Assembly: GCA_025465405.1 (NCBI GenBank)
Contig: JAODNL010000532.1
Location: 1 to 9,744, forward strand
Direction of reading: 5' to 3'
DNA length: 9,744 bases
From: Pseudonocardiales bacterium
Lineage (GTDB): Bacteria > Actinomycetota > Actinomycetes > Mycobacteriales > Jatrophihabitantaceae
How positions within the stretch are numbered: the stretch's first letter is position 1; every line of letters begins with the position of its first letter. The translations under genes and the position numbers were made by a program. This document shows positions 1 through 7,707 of the stretch, one piece after another. The notes beneath the pieces are model-generated. The model had not been told where the DNA came from. It ran no database searches and saw only the letters and a list, made by a program, of their open reading frames with translations.

Positions 1-941
1 ATGCCCAATAGCCCGAAGGTCGCGTCTCGGATCCATCTGTAGCGGTAGACGTAGATGCTCGAGCCGCCGATCGTCTCGTGCAACGACGACGATGCCGCGG
101 AGCACATATCACCAGACGGCCCGAACGTCAGGCCCTTCAGAGTGAGCGCACTGCGCTGCAAATGGCTGCGCCACGGGTGATCCGGGAAGTCGCCGCGACC
201 GAGCCAGTGCTGCCAATGGTGCGCGGTCCACACCAGCCGCTCGTACGCGTCGTCGTAAGTCAGCGGCGGGGGATTGCGGCCCCAGGTCAGCGCGACGTAG
301 CGGGTGTCGCCTTCCTTGAGCAGCGTGCGGGCAGTCGCCCGGCCGCCCTCGAAACCGAGGCGAAGGTCCGTCGTCAGCGTGAGCGTCTGCTCCATCCCGT
401 CGGATCGAGCCTCGGCCTGGTGATAGACCTGGTCGGTGTAGGCCCAGCGCACCATCGCGCGCCCGTAGTCGGCCACCGGCTCGCACTCGACGACCGTCTG
501 GACCTCGCCCTTGACGCAGCGGATCGTACGCAGCAGCAGGTGTTCGGCCTCGTAGTCGGTGGGCGTGCGTCGCTGAGTACGCGACAGCTCGTTCTCGTGC
601 CGCCACGGTCCGATGATCAGCGCGTCCCGCACGATGATCCAGCCGGTGTCCGTCCCCCAGCTCGTCTCCAGGACCATCGTGCCGGGCAGGTAGCGCCGCG
701 CCGCCGGGACTGACACATCCGACGGTGACACCCGAAAGCTGCCGGCGTGCCGGCCGAGGATTGCACCGAAGATGCTCGGGGAGTCCATGCGGGGCAGGCA
801 CATCCATTCGATGGAGCCGCCCGGTGCGACGAGCGCCGTGGTCTCTCCGTCGGACAGGAAGCCGTACTCGCCGATGGGCACGACGTGCGGCTTCGGGCTC
901 GCCGGCGGTGCCTGCGCCGCGGTCGCCGACTCAGCTTCCAT
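1..941 (-). CDS. GH15 family glycoside hydrolase (trehalase/glucoamylase-like), N-terminal 313 residues, cut by window edge
   Basis: The frame starts at ATG 941 and stays open to base 1, giving 313 codons of a protein usually around 600 residues long. The N-terminal beta-sandwich signature of bacterial GH15 enzymes is clear: IGEYGFLSDGETTALV, then GGSIEWMCLPRMDSPSIF at about residues 37-54. The entry to the catalytic (alpha/alpha)6 barrel follows, with LKGLTFGPSG and YRYRWIRDATF near residues 299-309. The family hydrolyses alpha-glucosidic bonds; many actinobacterial members act on trehalose or on maltooligosaccharides, and substrate cannot be chosen from this half. The catalytic acid and base lie outside the window. 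There is no signal peptide, so a cytoplasmic enzyme is likely. The start overlaps the stop of the upstream PAP2 gene (TGATG), which favours this ATG and implies translational coupling. GTG at codon 22 is an alternative start. Oddity: the usual N-W-D before YRY reads I-Y-V here (residues 296-298). Confidence 0.92.
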   Translation of the reverse strand, partial: MEAESATAAQAPPASPKPHVVPIGEYGFLSDGETTALVAPGGSIEWMCLPRMDSPSIFGAILGRHAGSFRVSPSDVSVPAARRYLPGTMVLETSWGTDTGWIIVRDALIIGPWRHENELSRTQRRTPTDYEAEHLLLRTIRCVKGEVQTVVECEPVADYGRAMVRWAYTDQVYHQAEARSDGMEQTLTLTTDLRLGFEGGRATARTLLKEGDTRYVALTWGRNPPPLTYDDAYERLVWTAHHWQHWLGRGDFPDHPWRSHLQRSALTLKGLTFGPSGDMCSAASSSLHETIGGSSIYVYRYRWIRDATFGLLG

Positions 942-1792
942 CACCGCAGGATGCGCGCCATCGGCGCCGAGCTCAACTCGTCCGGCGCGTCGGCGAGAAC
1001 ACGACGCCGCGCGAGCACGTGCGCGACGGCGCGTTGCATCCATACGCAGAGCCCGAGCAGCACGACGGCAGCGATTGCGTCGAGCCAGAAATGGTTGGCC
1101 GTCGCGACCACGACGAAGACCGTGAGTACCGGGTGCGCGACGGCGATCCAGCGCCAGGGGCTGTCGCTTATCCGGACGACTGCCCAGCCGATGAGAACTG
1201 CCCAGCCGACGTGCACGGACGGCATTGCCGACAGCTGGTCCGGTGCGAGCCCAAGGCTGTACACGGACTGGCCGTACTGCTCGGCGGTGTCGACGAAGCC
1301 CGGCAGCAACCGCGGCGGCGCAACCGGGATCAGTTGCACGAGCAGGCAGACCAGCGTCAGGAGCACCAGCGACATGCGCACCCGGGCGTACTGCTCACGG
1401 TGCCGCAGGAACAGCCACAGCAGAAACGCGAACAGCACACCGAAGTGCATCGACGCGTAATAGAGGTTGGCCGCCTGGACGAGCAGCGGGTGATCGCCGA
1501 CCAGTCGCTGCGTACTCGCCTCGGACGGGAGGTGCCAGTCGTGCTCCACTCGCACGATCCAGCGCGCCCGCGCGAAGGCTCCGGAGGTGCCGAGCACCGA
1601 CAGCGATCCCGCGAGCTGCCACAGCGCGTAGAGCCCCGCGATCACGCCGGCCTCGCGGGCAAACGGAAGCACCGCACGCGCCCGCGGCGTCGAGTTCACG
1701 TACAGGCCGGCCGCGAGGACGAGCAGGCCGCCGGCGAGCGCGGCGGCCTGCTGCCAGCTCAGCGCGATGTTGTGCACGCGACCACTATGCAC
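941..1792 (-). CDS. PAP2 superfamily membrane phosphatase/transferase (Aur1/inositol-phosphotransferase-like)
   Basis: A 283-residue integral membrane protein with about six hydrophobic segments (roughly 15-32, 48-66, 116-129, 139-156, 195-230 as two, 236-252). The PAP2 catalytic motifs are present: SAMPSVH at 188-194 with His194, and NHFWLD at 233-238 with His234 and Asp238. These form the phospho-histidine/charge-relay site of the superfamily. The VAPPRLLPGFVDT stretch (157-169) and the RWIVRVEHDWHL region (78-88) match the Aur1/inositol phosphorylceramide synthase-like subgroup rather than soluble acid phosphatases. It probably removes or transfers a phosphate headgroup on a lipid or isoprenoid at the outer membrane face; the substrate is unknown. 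The start is GTG 1792 with no Shine-Dalgarno site. GTG at codon 6 (1777) is possible. It is the first gene of a pair with the GH15 gene, sharing one base between stop and start, and is divergent from the EamA gene. Confidence 0.92.
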   Translation of the reverse strand: MHSGRVHNIALSWQQAAALAGGLLVLAAGLYVNSTPRARAVLPFAREAGVIAGLYALWQLAGSLSVLGTSGAFARARWIVRVEHDWHLPSEASTQRLVGDHPLLVQAANLYYASMHFGVLFAFLLWLFLRHREQYARVRMSLVLLTLVCLLVQLIPVAPPRLLPGFVDTAEQYGQSVYSLGLAPDQLSAMPSVHVGWAVLIGWAVVRISDSPWRWIAVAHPVLTVFVVVATANHFWLDAIAAVVLLGLCVWMQRAVAHVLARRRVLADAPDELSSAPMARILR

Positions 1793-1800
1793 TGGATGGA

Positions 1801-1819
1801 CCGGGCGAAATTCGTCCGG
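1801..1819. promoter_or_regulatory. 19-bp inverted repeat in divergent intergenic region, candidate operator
   Basis: The arms CCGGGCGAA and TTCGTCCGG flank a single central A (1810) and are complementary at 8 of 9 positions. The repeat lies 8 bp upstream of the PAP2 GTG and 60 bp upstream of the EamA ATG, inside the only 87 bp (1793-1879) available to drive both directions. That position fits a repressor site. I could not assign convincing -35/-10 pairs in either direction, so the regulatory role is inferred from symmetry and position only. Confidence 0.45.
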
Positions 1820-1879
1820 CGTTGTCAGAGTTGAGACCTAGGTTGATCGTCGTCGGGTAGCCATGCGGACGGGAGCGGG

Positions 1880-2926
1880 ATGACACGGCGCAGTTGGGGA
1901 CTGTTCGCGGCGATGTGCGTCATCTGGGGCATCCCGTACCTGTTGATCCGGGTGGCCGTCCGCGACGTGTCGCCCGGCACGCTGGTGTTCGCGCGCACGG
2001 CGATCGGCGGTCTGATCCTGCTGCCGCTGGCCCTGACGCGCGGTGGCTTCGGCCCGGTCCTGCGGCGCTGGCGTCCGCTCGTCGCATTCACCGTGATCGA
2101 GCTCGCCGTGCCGTGGCTGCTGCTCGGCAGTGCGGAGAAGCAGCTGTCCAGCTCGCTGTCCGGATTGCTCGTCGCGGCCGTACCGCTGATCGGAGTGCTC
2201 GTTGCCCGAGTCAGTGGATCGGACGACCACGTCGATCTGAGCCGCGGCGCCGGGCTCCTGCTGGGCTTGGTCGGCGTCGCCATGCTGGTGGGACTCGACA
2301 TCGGCTCAATCCACGTCGCGTCATTGTTCGAGATGCTCGCCGTCGTGATCGGGTATGCGATCGCGCCCGTGGTGATGGCACGCCGGCTGGCCGACCTGCC
2401 CAGCATTCCTGTCGTATCGGCCTCGCTGCTGCTGTGCGCGATCGGCTACCTGCCGTACGCGGCGTTCAATCCACCGACCCATCTGTCCGGGCACGCGATC
2501 GCGTCGATCGGCGTGCTCGGCGTCGTCTGCACCGCGGTGGCGTTCGTCGTGTTCTTCGCGTTGATCAACGACATCGGCCCGGCACGAGCCACCGTGATCA
2601 CCTACGTCAACCCCGCGGTGGCGGTGCTGTTCGGCATCGTGTTGCTGGGTGAACCCTTCACCCTCGGCATGGGTGTGGGCTTCCCGTTGATCCTGGCCGG
2701 TTCGGTGCTTGCGGCACGTCGTTCCACAGTGCGCGAAGCCGCGGTTGCCGAACCGGTCGCCGTAGCCGTGCGCGATGTAGCCGTGCGCGACGCGGCTCAG
2801 TCGATGCGGACGACACCGCCGGCTGTGTCGAACACGGCGGCCACAACCCCGGTGTCGTCGTCGGACGGCTCGAGCCAGTCGACCTCGATCCCGTCCAGTG
2901 GCTGGAGCGCCGAGGTGCCCAGGTAG
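1880..2926 (+). CDS. EamA-family (DMT superfamily) transporter with C-terminal extension
   Basis: A 348-residue inner-membrane protein with two EamA repeats (about 6-137 and 150-279) and about ten membrane helices. Landmarks are the first helix GLFAAMCVIWGIPYLLIRVA, the repeat-1 segment SAEKQLSSSLSGLLVAAVPL (84-103), and YVNPAVAVLFGIVLLGEPF (242-260) in repeat 2. EamA proteins export or exchange small metabolites such as amino acids, nucleosides or drugs; the substrate here is not predictable. The ATG at 1880 follows GGGAG (1871-1875) at four bases, a short but usable spacing, and an in-frame TGA at 1844 excludes an earlier start. The fold should end near residue 280. The remaining about 68 residues are hydrophilic, begin with a tandem repeat (VAVRDVAVRDAA), and from residue 306 are encoded antisense to the 3' end of the VOC gene. 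The tail is probably neutral read-through sequence. Confidence 0.93.
   Translation: MTRRSWGLFAAMCVIWGIPYLLIRVAVRDVSPGTLVFARTAIGGLILLPLALTRGGFGPVLRRWRPLVAFTVIELAVPWLLLGSAEKQLSSSLSGLLVAAVPLIGVLVARVSGSDDHVDLSRGAGLLLGLVGVAMLVGLDIGSIHVASLFEMLAVVIGYAIAPVVMARRLADLPSIPVVSASLLLCAIGYLPYAAFNPPTHLSGHAIASIGVLGVVCTAVAFVVFFALINDIGPARATVITYVNPAVAVLFGIVLLGEPFTLGMGVGFPLILAGSVLAARRSTVREAAVAEPVAVAVRDVAVRDAAQSMRTTPPAVSNTAATTPVSSSDGSSQSTSIPSSGWSAEVPR
2762..2791 (+). repeat. 15-bp tandem duplication in the EamA gene tail
   Basis: Two adjacent copies of GTAGCCGTGCGCGAY (2762-2776 and 2777-2791) differ only at the last base. In the EamA frame they encode VAVRD twice. The unit length is a multiple of three, so the frame is kept. 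It sits just after the last membrane helix and ends six bases before the stop codon of the convergent VOC gene, which suggests slippage in a stretch with little constraint. Confidence 0.8.
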
Positions 2927-3438
2927 GCGTCCACCCGGGATTGGTCACCGGCGATCTCGAGCTGGGTCAATGTCAGCACCGAAGCGCCCGCGGCCGGGTG
3001 GTGCTGGTCGTCGGTGAGCCAGTGCACGAAGAACGGCAACTGAGGGTCGGCCGCCACCTCGTTGAGGCCGATCTGCTTCCAGCGCAGGTCGAATCCGTCT
3101 GGTCGGCGGCGGTGGCCGTCGGCGGCCGGACGGGCCAGCCGGGCCTCGATCGTCGCGATATCGGCCACGCGGATCGCCCAGCCCAGCCAGCCGCCACCGG
3201 CCTCTGAGCGGGCGCGCACCGCGCGGCCGAACGGAGCACGGTCAGCGGCGGGATGGTCCAGAGCCTCGACGACCTCGAGATAGCAGCCATTGGCCAGCGG
3301 AAGTATGAAGTTCCGGGTGCCGAACGACGGGTGCAATCCGCCATCGGTGAAGCCGGCGCCCAGCCGCGCGCCGAGTCGCTGCACACACCCGGCCAGACCC
3401 TCCGGTCCTGCCGCGTAGCTGAGATGGTCGAGTCGCAT
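2797..3438 (-). CDS. Glyoxalase-like VOC-superfamily protein
   Basis: A 213-residue protein from ATG 3438, resembling the Glyoxalase_3-type branch of the vicinal oxygen chelate superfamily. It opens with MRLDHLSYA, where His5 is the usual first metal-ligand position. It continues with a HPSFGTRNFIL segment (36-46) and CYLEVVEAL (52-60), whose Glu55 is a likely second ligand. The second half repeats the beta-alpha-beta pattern (LGWAIRVADI, PFFVHWLTDD). Members bind a divalent metal and act on glyoxals, aromatic diols or antibiotics; no substrate can be named. The in-frame GTG at 3456 would add six residues; neither start has a clear Shine-Dalgarno site, and the shorter one fits the usual family beginning. 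It lies downstream of the NUDIX gene on the same strand, 73 bp away counted from GTG 3456 (91 bp from ATG 3438), so co-transcription is likely. Its last 43 codons overlap the convergent EamA tail. Confidence 0.87.
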   Translation of the reverse strand: MRLDHLSYAAGPEGLAGCVQRLGARLGAGFTDGGLHPSFGTRNFILPLANGCYLEVVEALDHPAADRAPFGRAVRARSEAGGGWLGWAIRVADIATIEARLARPAADGHRRRPDGFDLRWKQIGLNEVAADPQLPFFVHWLTDDQHHPAAGASVLTLTQLEIAGDQSRVDAYLGTSALQPLDGIEVDWLEPSDDDTGVVAAVFDTAGGVVRID

Positions 3439-3529
3439 CCGGCCATGGTGAACCACGCCGCGATCGTGGCTGCAGCCGGGGCGGTCACGGTAACGCCGCC
3501 ATCGGGTGCTACAACCCGGGCCGCCGCAG

Positions 3530-3997
3530 TCACCGCCCGATCAGGGTGCGCAGGTGTGGCCACGCGTTCGCGAAACCGAGATGCAGCGGGAGCGTGTCGA
3601 CGTCGGCGATCGACCACCATCGAATCTCGATGCTCTCCGCATTCGCCGCGTGCGGTGCGAGCTCGGCCACCGCCTGGGCCACGACCGTCGTGTAGGACCA
3701 CCCGCCGTGATCGTCTACCCATTCGCCGAACGGGCGAACGGTGCCGGGATCGAGTGCCGTCTCCTCGGCCGCCTCGCGCAGCGCCGCCGTGACGACATCC
3801 TCATGACTGTCTCGCGCGCCGCCGGGCACCGCCCAGGTTCCGCCTTCGTGCGTCCAGGGCGCGCGGTGCTGGAGCACGACCCGCGACCCGTCGGTGATGA
3901 GCAGGCCAGCGGCTCCGTACCGGCCCCAATGCCGGTGACCGAGGCTGCACTCGACCCAGCCGTTGCCGTCCCCGCTCACCTGTGGTTCATACCGCAT
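3530..3997 (-). CDS. NUDIX hydrolase
   Basis: A 155-residue single-domain protein. The Nudix box runs from Gly60 to Leu82 and fits G-x5-E-x7-R-E-U-x-E-E-x-G-U, with Glu66, Arg74, Glu75, Glu78 and Glu79 present. The penultimate glycine is replaced by Ala81. Glu75, Glu78 and Glu79 should bind the catalytic Mg2+. Such enzymes cleave X-linked nucleoside diphosphates (ADP-ribose, NADH, oxidised dNTPs, nucleotide sugars); the substrate is not predictable. The N-terminal part has a Cys/His-rich segment, CSLGHRHWGRYGAAGLLI (17-34), in which Cys17, His21 and His23 could bind a metal. ATG 3997 is chosen because homologous sequence begins about there. A longer frame reaches 4219 but its extra 74 residues are low-complexity Arg/Pro/Ser and overlap the divergent gene. 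No Shine-Dalgarno site is visible. It is the likely first gene of a NUDIX-VOC transcript. Confidence 0.92.
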   Translation of the reverse strand: MRYEPQVSGDGNGWVECSLGHRHWGRYGAAGLLITDGSRVVLQHRAPWTHEGGTWAVPGGARDSHEDVVTAALREAAEETALDPGTVRPFGEWVDDHGGWSYTTVVAQAVAELAPHAANAESIEIRWWSIADVDTLPLHLGFANAWPHLRTLIGR

Positions 3998-4194
3998 CGG
4001 GACGGGATGTCGACGTCGGCCCGCCAGGTCGCCTCTCGGCGGAAGGCCGCTCGTGGCGGCAGATGTGGGACCGGGGGCCATGGATCGGGCCGACGCCGTA
4101 CACCACGGTACCTGCTGCTCGCGCGTCTCGCGGTCCTCGCCTGAGGCCGGCCGTATCGTGGTGCGGGTGAGTCGAGACGAGAGGTCCGTGGCCG

Positions 4195-4809
4195 ATGGCT
4201 GACCAGCGCGCCCGGCCACACCGACCGGCTTTGCATTCCGACCTGACCGCGATCATCGACGCGGCCGGCGGCACCCAACCGGGGTCGCGTGCGGAGCTTG
4301 CCGCTGCCACGGCGGCGGCCCTGGTCCATGCCGGACGTCGCGACTGCGACGACGACCGGTTCGTCGCTCTCGCCGATCGGGTCGGCCTCGACACCCTGGC
4401 CGACCTGTGGCGCGATGCCGAACCGGTCAGCCTCGCGGGCGCGCTCTGGGCGCTGTACCTGCTTCGTCAGTGGTGCCACACCAACCCCGACGAGGTCGCT
4501 CGCCTGTGGCGTGCCGGACAACCAATGTCTGCGGCGGATGCCGTCGTCGCCGGTGTTCCGGACTACGCCGATGTCGACGCGGTCCGGCGCGTGGCCGACT
4601 CGGTTCTGGGCGGGGCATATCGGGGCGATTTCGCCGTCGCCCTCGAACGGGCCGCCGCCCTGTTTCGCGTGCTAGCGACCGGCCGCCGGGAGCTCGCCGG
4701 CGCGGACGAGTACGGCGGGTCCGAACTCGAACGGGCGCAGCGCAACGAGCGGGTCGCGGCCGATCTGGCCACGGCGGCGAACCGGTGGCGAGCGGGCAGA
4801 CTGCACTAG
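4195..4809 (+). CDS. Conserved-looking hypothetical all-helical protein upstream of DUF4192 gene
   Basis: I do not recognise a named family. The 204 residues are soluble, rich in Ala, Arg, Asp and Leu, and read as a chain of amphipathic helices, with no membrane segment, signal peptide or nucleotide-binding motif. Tryptophans and leucines cluster at 71-106 (DLWRDAEPVSLAGALWALYL, then RQWCHTNPDEVARLW), and a second helical block lies at 127-165. The ATG at 4195 is preceded by GAGAGG (4179-4184) ten bases upstream, the best ribosome-binding site on this strand. Third-position GC is high throughout, supporting a real gene, while the overlapping alternative frames are Arg/Pro/Ser-rich. It is divergent from the NUDIX gene across a 197-bp gap (3998-4194), in which I see only a weak -10-like TATCGT at 4154. 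It lies 116 bp upstream of the co-directional DUF4192 gene, and may share its transcript. Confidence 0.8.
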   Translation: MADQRARPHRPALHSDLTAIIDAAGGTQPGSRAELAAATAAALVHAGRRDCDDDRFVALADRVGLDTLADLWRDAEPVSLAGALWALYLLRQWCHTNPDEVARLWRAGQPMSAADAVVAGVPDYADVDAVRRVADSVLGGAYRGDFAVALERAAALFRVLATGRRELAGADEYGGSELERAQRNERVAADLATAANRWRAGRLH

Positions 4810-4925
4810 GCGCCGCTACCACACCGGTCCGACGAGTACTGCTTTCCCGGTCCACAACGAGTGCCATCGTCCACAGATCGCGCCGTGGCCTGCCGCGACG
4901 TCGGCGCGTTGGCCAAGCTCGCGGC

Positions 4926-5969
4926 ATGACGAGACACAACCTGGCCGCTCGCGAGATCGACGTGCCCACGCTGCGGATCAAAGGCCCGGGCGATCTCCTG
5001 CAGGCGGTGCCCTACCTGCTCGGCTTCCATCCGCAGGCGAGCCTCGTCATCGTCGGGCTGCACGCGTCGCGGCTGGTGGTGACCGTCCGTCTCGATCTGG
5101 TCGATCTGGCCACGCCGCACCTGCTCGGCGGCGCGATCGAGGCGATGCACCGCGGCGGGGCGAGCGAGCTGGTCGCCGCGCTCTACGACGACGCCGTCGG
5201 GCCGGGCGTCCGCCGGCCAGTGCGGTCGCACGAAGCGGTCGACTCGGTCCATGTCGAGGCGGCGCGGGTCGGGTGCACCGTGCTCGACGTCCTGCGAGTG
5301 AGCGGTGGGCGTTGGTGGTCGTTCGGCTGTGCGGTGCCCGAATGTTGCCCGCCGGAGGGTCGGGCGCTTCCATCAGCGAGCTCGGTGGCGGCGGCGGCCA
5401 CCTACGCGGGCATGGTGGCCCTGCCGGATCGTGCGGCGCTCAACGCGATTCTGGAGCCCCGATCTGACGCCGACCGCGAGTGGGTGGTCGCCGCGATCGG
5501 GCGCAACGAGCGTGCGGGCGTGCAGGCCGTCTTGGACGGGCTCGGTGGACGGCACCAGCGATCGGTCAAGCGGGCGCTGTTCGCGGCGGCTCGCGGCGCG
5601 GACGCGTGCGACGCGACCGGTGAGCAGCTCCTGGTGGTGGATGAGGACGTGGCTCGCTTCGGCGTGGCGCTGCGCGAGATCCCGATCCGCGACGCCGTCT
5701 GGATGGCCGCCGAGGACGGCCGGTTCGACGGCCGGGCGCTGTGGGCGGACCTTGCACGTCGCCTGCCGACCCCCTACGACGCGCCGCCGCTGTTCCTGTT
5801 CGGCTGGTGCGCGTGGCGTTCGGGCAACGGGGCGCTCGCCGGCATCGCGGCCGAGCGGGCGGTCAGCAGCGACCCTGGCTACAGCGCCGCAGACCTGCTC
5901 CTGGCCGCGCTGTCGCGGGGGCTGGATCCGCGCCGGCTGCCCCGGCTGCGCCTGCCGCGGACGGCGTGA
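4926..5969 (+). CDS. DUF4192 domain-containing protein
   Basis: A 347-residue protein with the hallmarks of the actinobacterial DUF4192 family. The N-terminal signature is TLRIKGPGDLLQAVPYLLGF (15-34), followed by HPQASLVIVGL. A central GGRWWSFGC...ECCPPEGRALP block (127-149) carries Cys135, Cys140 and Cys141. The conserved C-terminus is PLFLFGWCAWRSGNGALAG (288-306), then AERAVSSDPGYSAADLLL. No biochemical function is established for the family to my knowledge. The Cys-rich turn after the WW pair could be a metal or redox site, which is inference. The same frame is open upstream to 4407, but that part is an Arg/Gly-rich shadow of the preceding gene, so the ATG at 4926 is chosen. It has no clear Shine-Dalgarno site, and GTG at codon 13 is an alternative. 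The gene ends 13 bp from the convergent gltD stop, leaving no room for a separate terminator. Confidence 0.94.
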   Translation: MTRHNLAAREIDVPTLRIKGPGDLLQAVPYLLGFHPQASLVIVGLHASRLVVTVRLDLVDLATPHLLGGAIEAMHRGGASELVAALYDDAVGPGVRRPVRSHEAVDSVHVEAARVGCTVLDVLRVSGGRWWSFGCAVPECCPPEGRALPSASSVAAAATYAGMVALPDRAALNAILEPRSDADREWVVAAIGRNERAGVQAVLDGLGGRHQRSVKRALFAAARGADACDATGEQLLVVDEDVARFGVALREIPIRDAVWMAAEDGRFDGRALWADLARRLPTPYDAPPLFLFGWCAWRSGNGALAGIAAERAVSSDPGYSAADLLLAALSRGLDPRRLPRLRLPRTA

Positions 5970-5982
5970 CGTGGTCGGCGAG

Positions 5983-7449
<1,467 letters not shown>

Positions 7450-7456
7450 CGGCTGG

Positions 7457-7462
7457 CCCTTC
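7457..7462 (-). promoter_or_regulatory. Shine-Dalgarno site for gltD
   Basis: GAAGGG on the minus strand, seven bases before GTG 7449. It fixes the gltD start at this GTG rather than at the out-of-frame ATG at 7468. Confidence 0.75.
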
Positions 7463-7554
7463 GATCATGGAGACGGTCGATAGGTCGTTGCGGCCTGCGG
7501 GCGCGTGTCGCGTCGGCGGGCGGGGCGAGGCATCGGTGGCTCGCAGTCGTGGCG

Positions 7555-7583
7555 ATTCTACCCAGATCGGCGCGATCGTTTCC
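7555..7583 (-). promoter_or_regulatory. Candidate gltD promoter
   Basis: On the minus strand TAGAAT (7560-7555) is a five-of-six match to the sigma-70-type -10 consensus, in an otherwise very GC-rich region. Seventeen bases upstream is GGAAAC (7583-7578), which is a poor -35 but correctly spaced. Transcription would start near 7547, leaving a leader of about 98 nt before the gltD GTG. The only gene downstream on this strand is gltD. The -10 is convincing; the sigma class is not determinable. Confidence 0.5.
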
Positions 7584-7608
7584 GCGGGCCGCGCTTCAGA
7601 CGGTGACC

Positions 7609-7686
7609 GGTCCGGCCACCGGACCACGATGGCGTTCCGTAACGCCGGAAAGCCGGCAGCAACGTCCTGGTGCCGCTGCCGGCGTT
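7609..7686 (-). terminator. Cluster of GC-rich hairpins after the small gene; candidate terminator
   Basis: Three hairpins follow one another. GCCGGCAGC (7652-7660) pairs with GCTGCCGGC (7675-7683) over a 14-nt loop, extendable by AA/TT to 7649/7686. GGCGTT (7631-7636) pairs with AACGCC (7641-7646) over four bases. GGTCCGG (7609-7615) pairs with CCGGACC (7619-7625) over three bases. The first lies 21 bases past the stop of the small minus-strand gene and the cluster ends before the gltD promoter, so a terminator separating the two units is the simplest reading. No T-tract follows on either strand, which weakens the intrinsic-terminator call. AACGCCGG (7641-7648) can also pair with CCGGCGTT (7679-7686), excluding the first two stems. 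Confidence 0.45.
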
Positions 7687-7707
7687 CCCGTGCGAGGAGC
7701 CGTACGG

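Noticed and set aside
109..807. 232-codon minus-strand open frame
   Set aside because: It is out of frame with the GH15 sequence, rich in Arg, Ala, Gly and Pro, and resembles no protein; it is a shadow of the GH15 gene.
725..1834. 369-codon plus-strand open frame
   Set aside because: Antisense to the PAP2 and GH15 genes, with the Arg/His/Gln-rich composition of a shadow frame.
3998..4219. 74-residue N-terminal extension of the NUDIX frame
   Set aside because: Low-complexity sequence with no family similarity that overlaps the divergent gene's ribosome site and start.
4407..4925. Upstream extension of the DUF4192 frame
   Set aside because: It lies mostly over the 204-residue gene in another frame and is Arg/Gly-rich; DUF4192 similarity starts only after ATG 4926.
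5970..5982. Terminator between convergent DUF4192 and gltD genes
   Set aside because: Only 13 bp are available and no inverted repeat is present.
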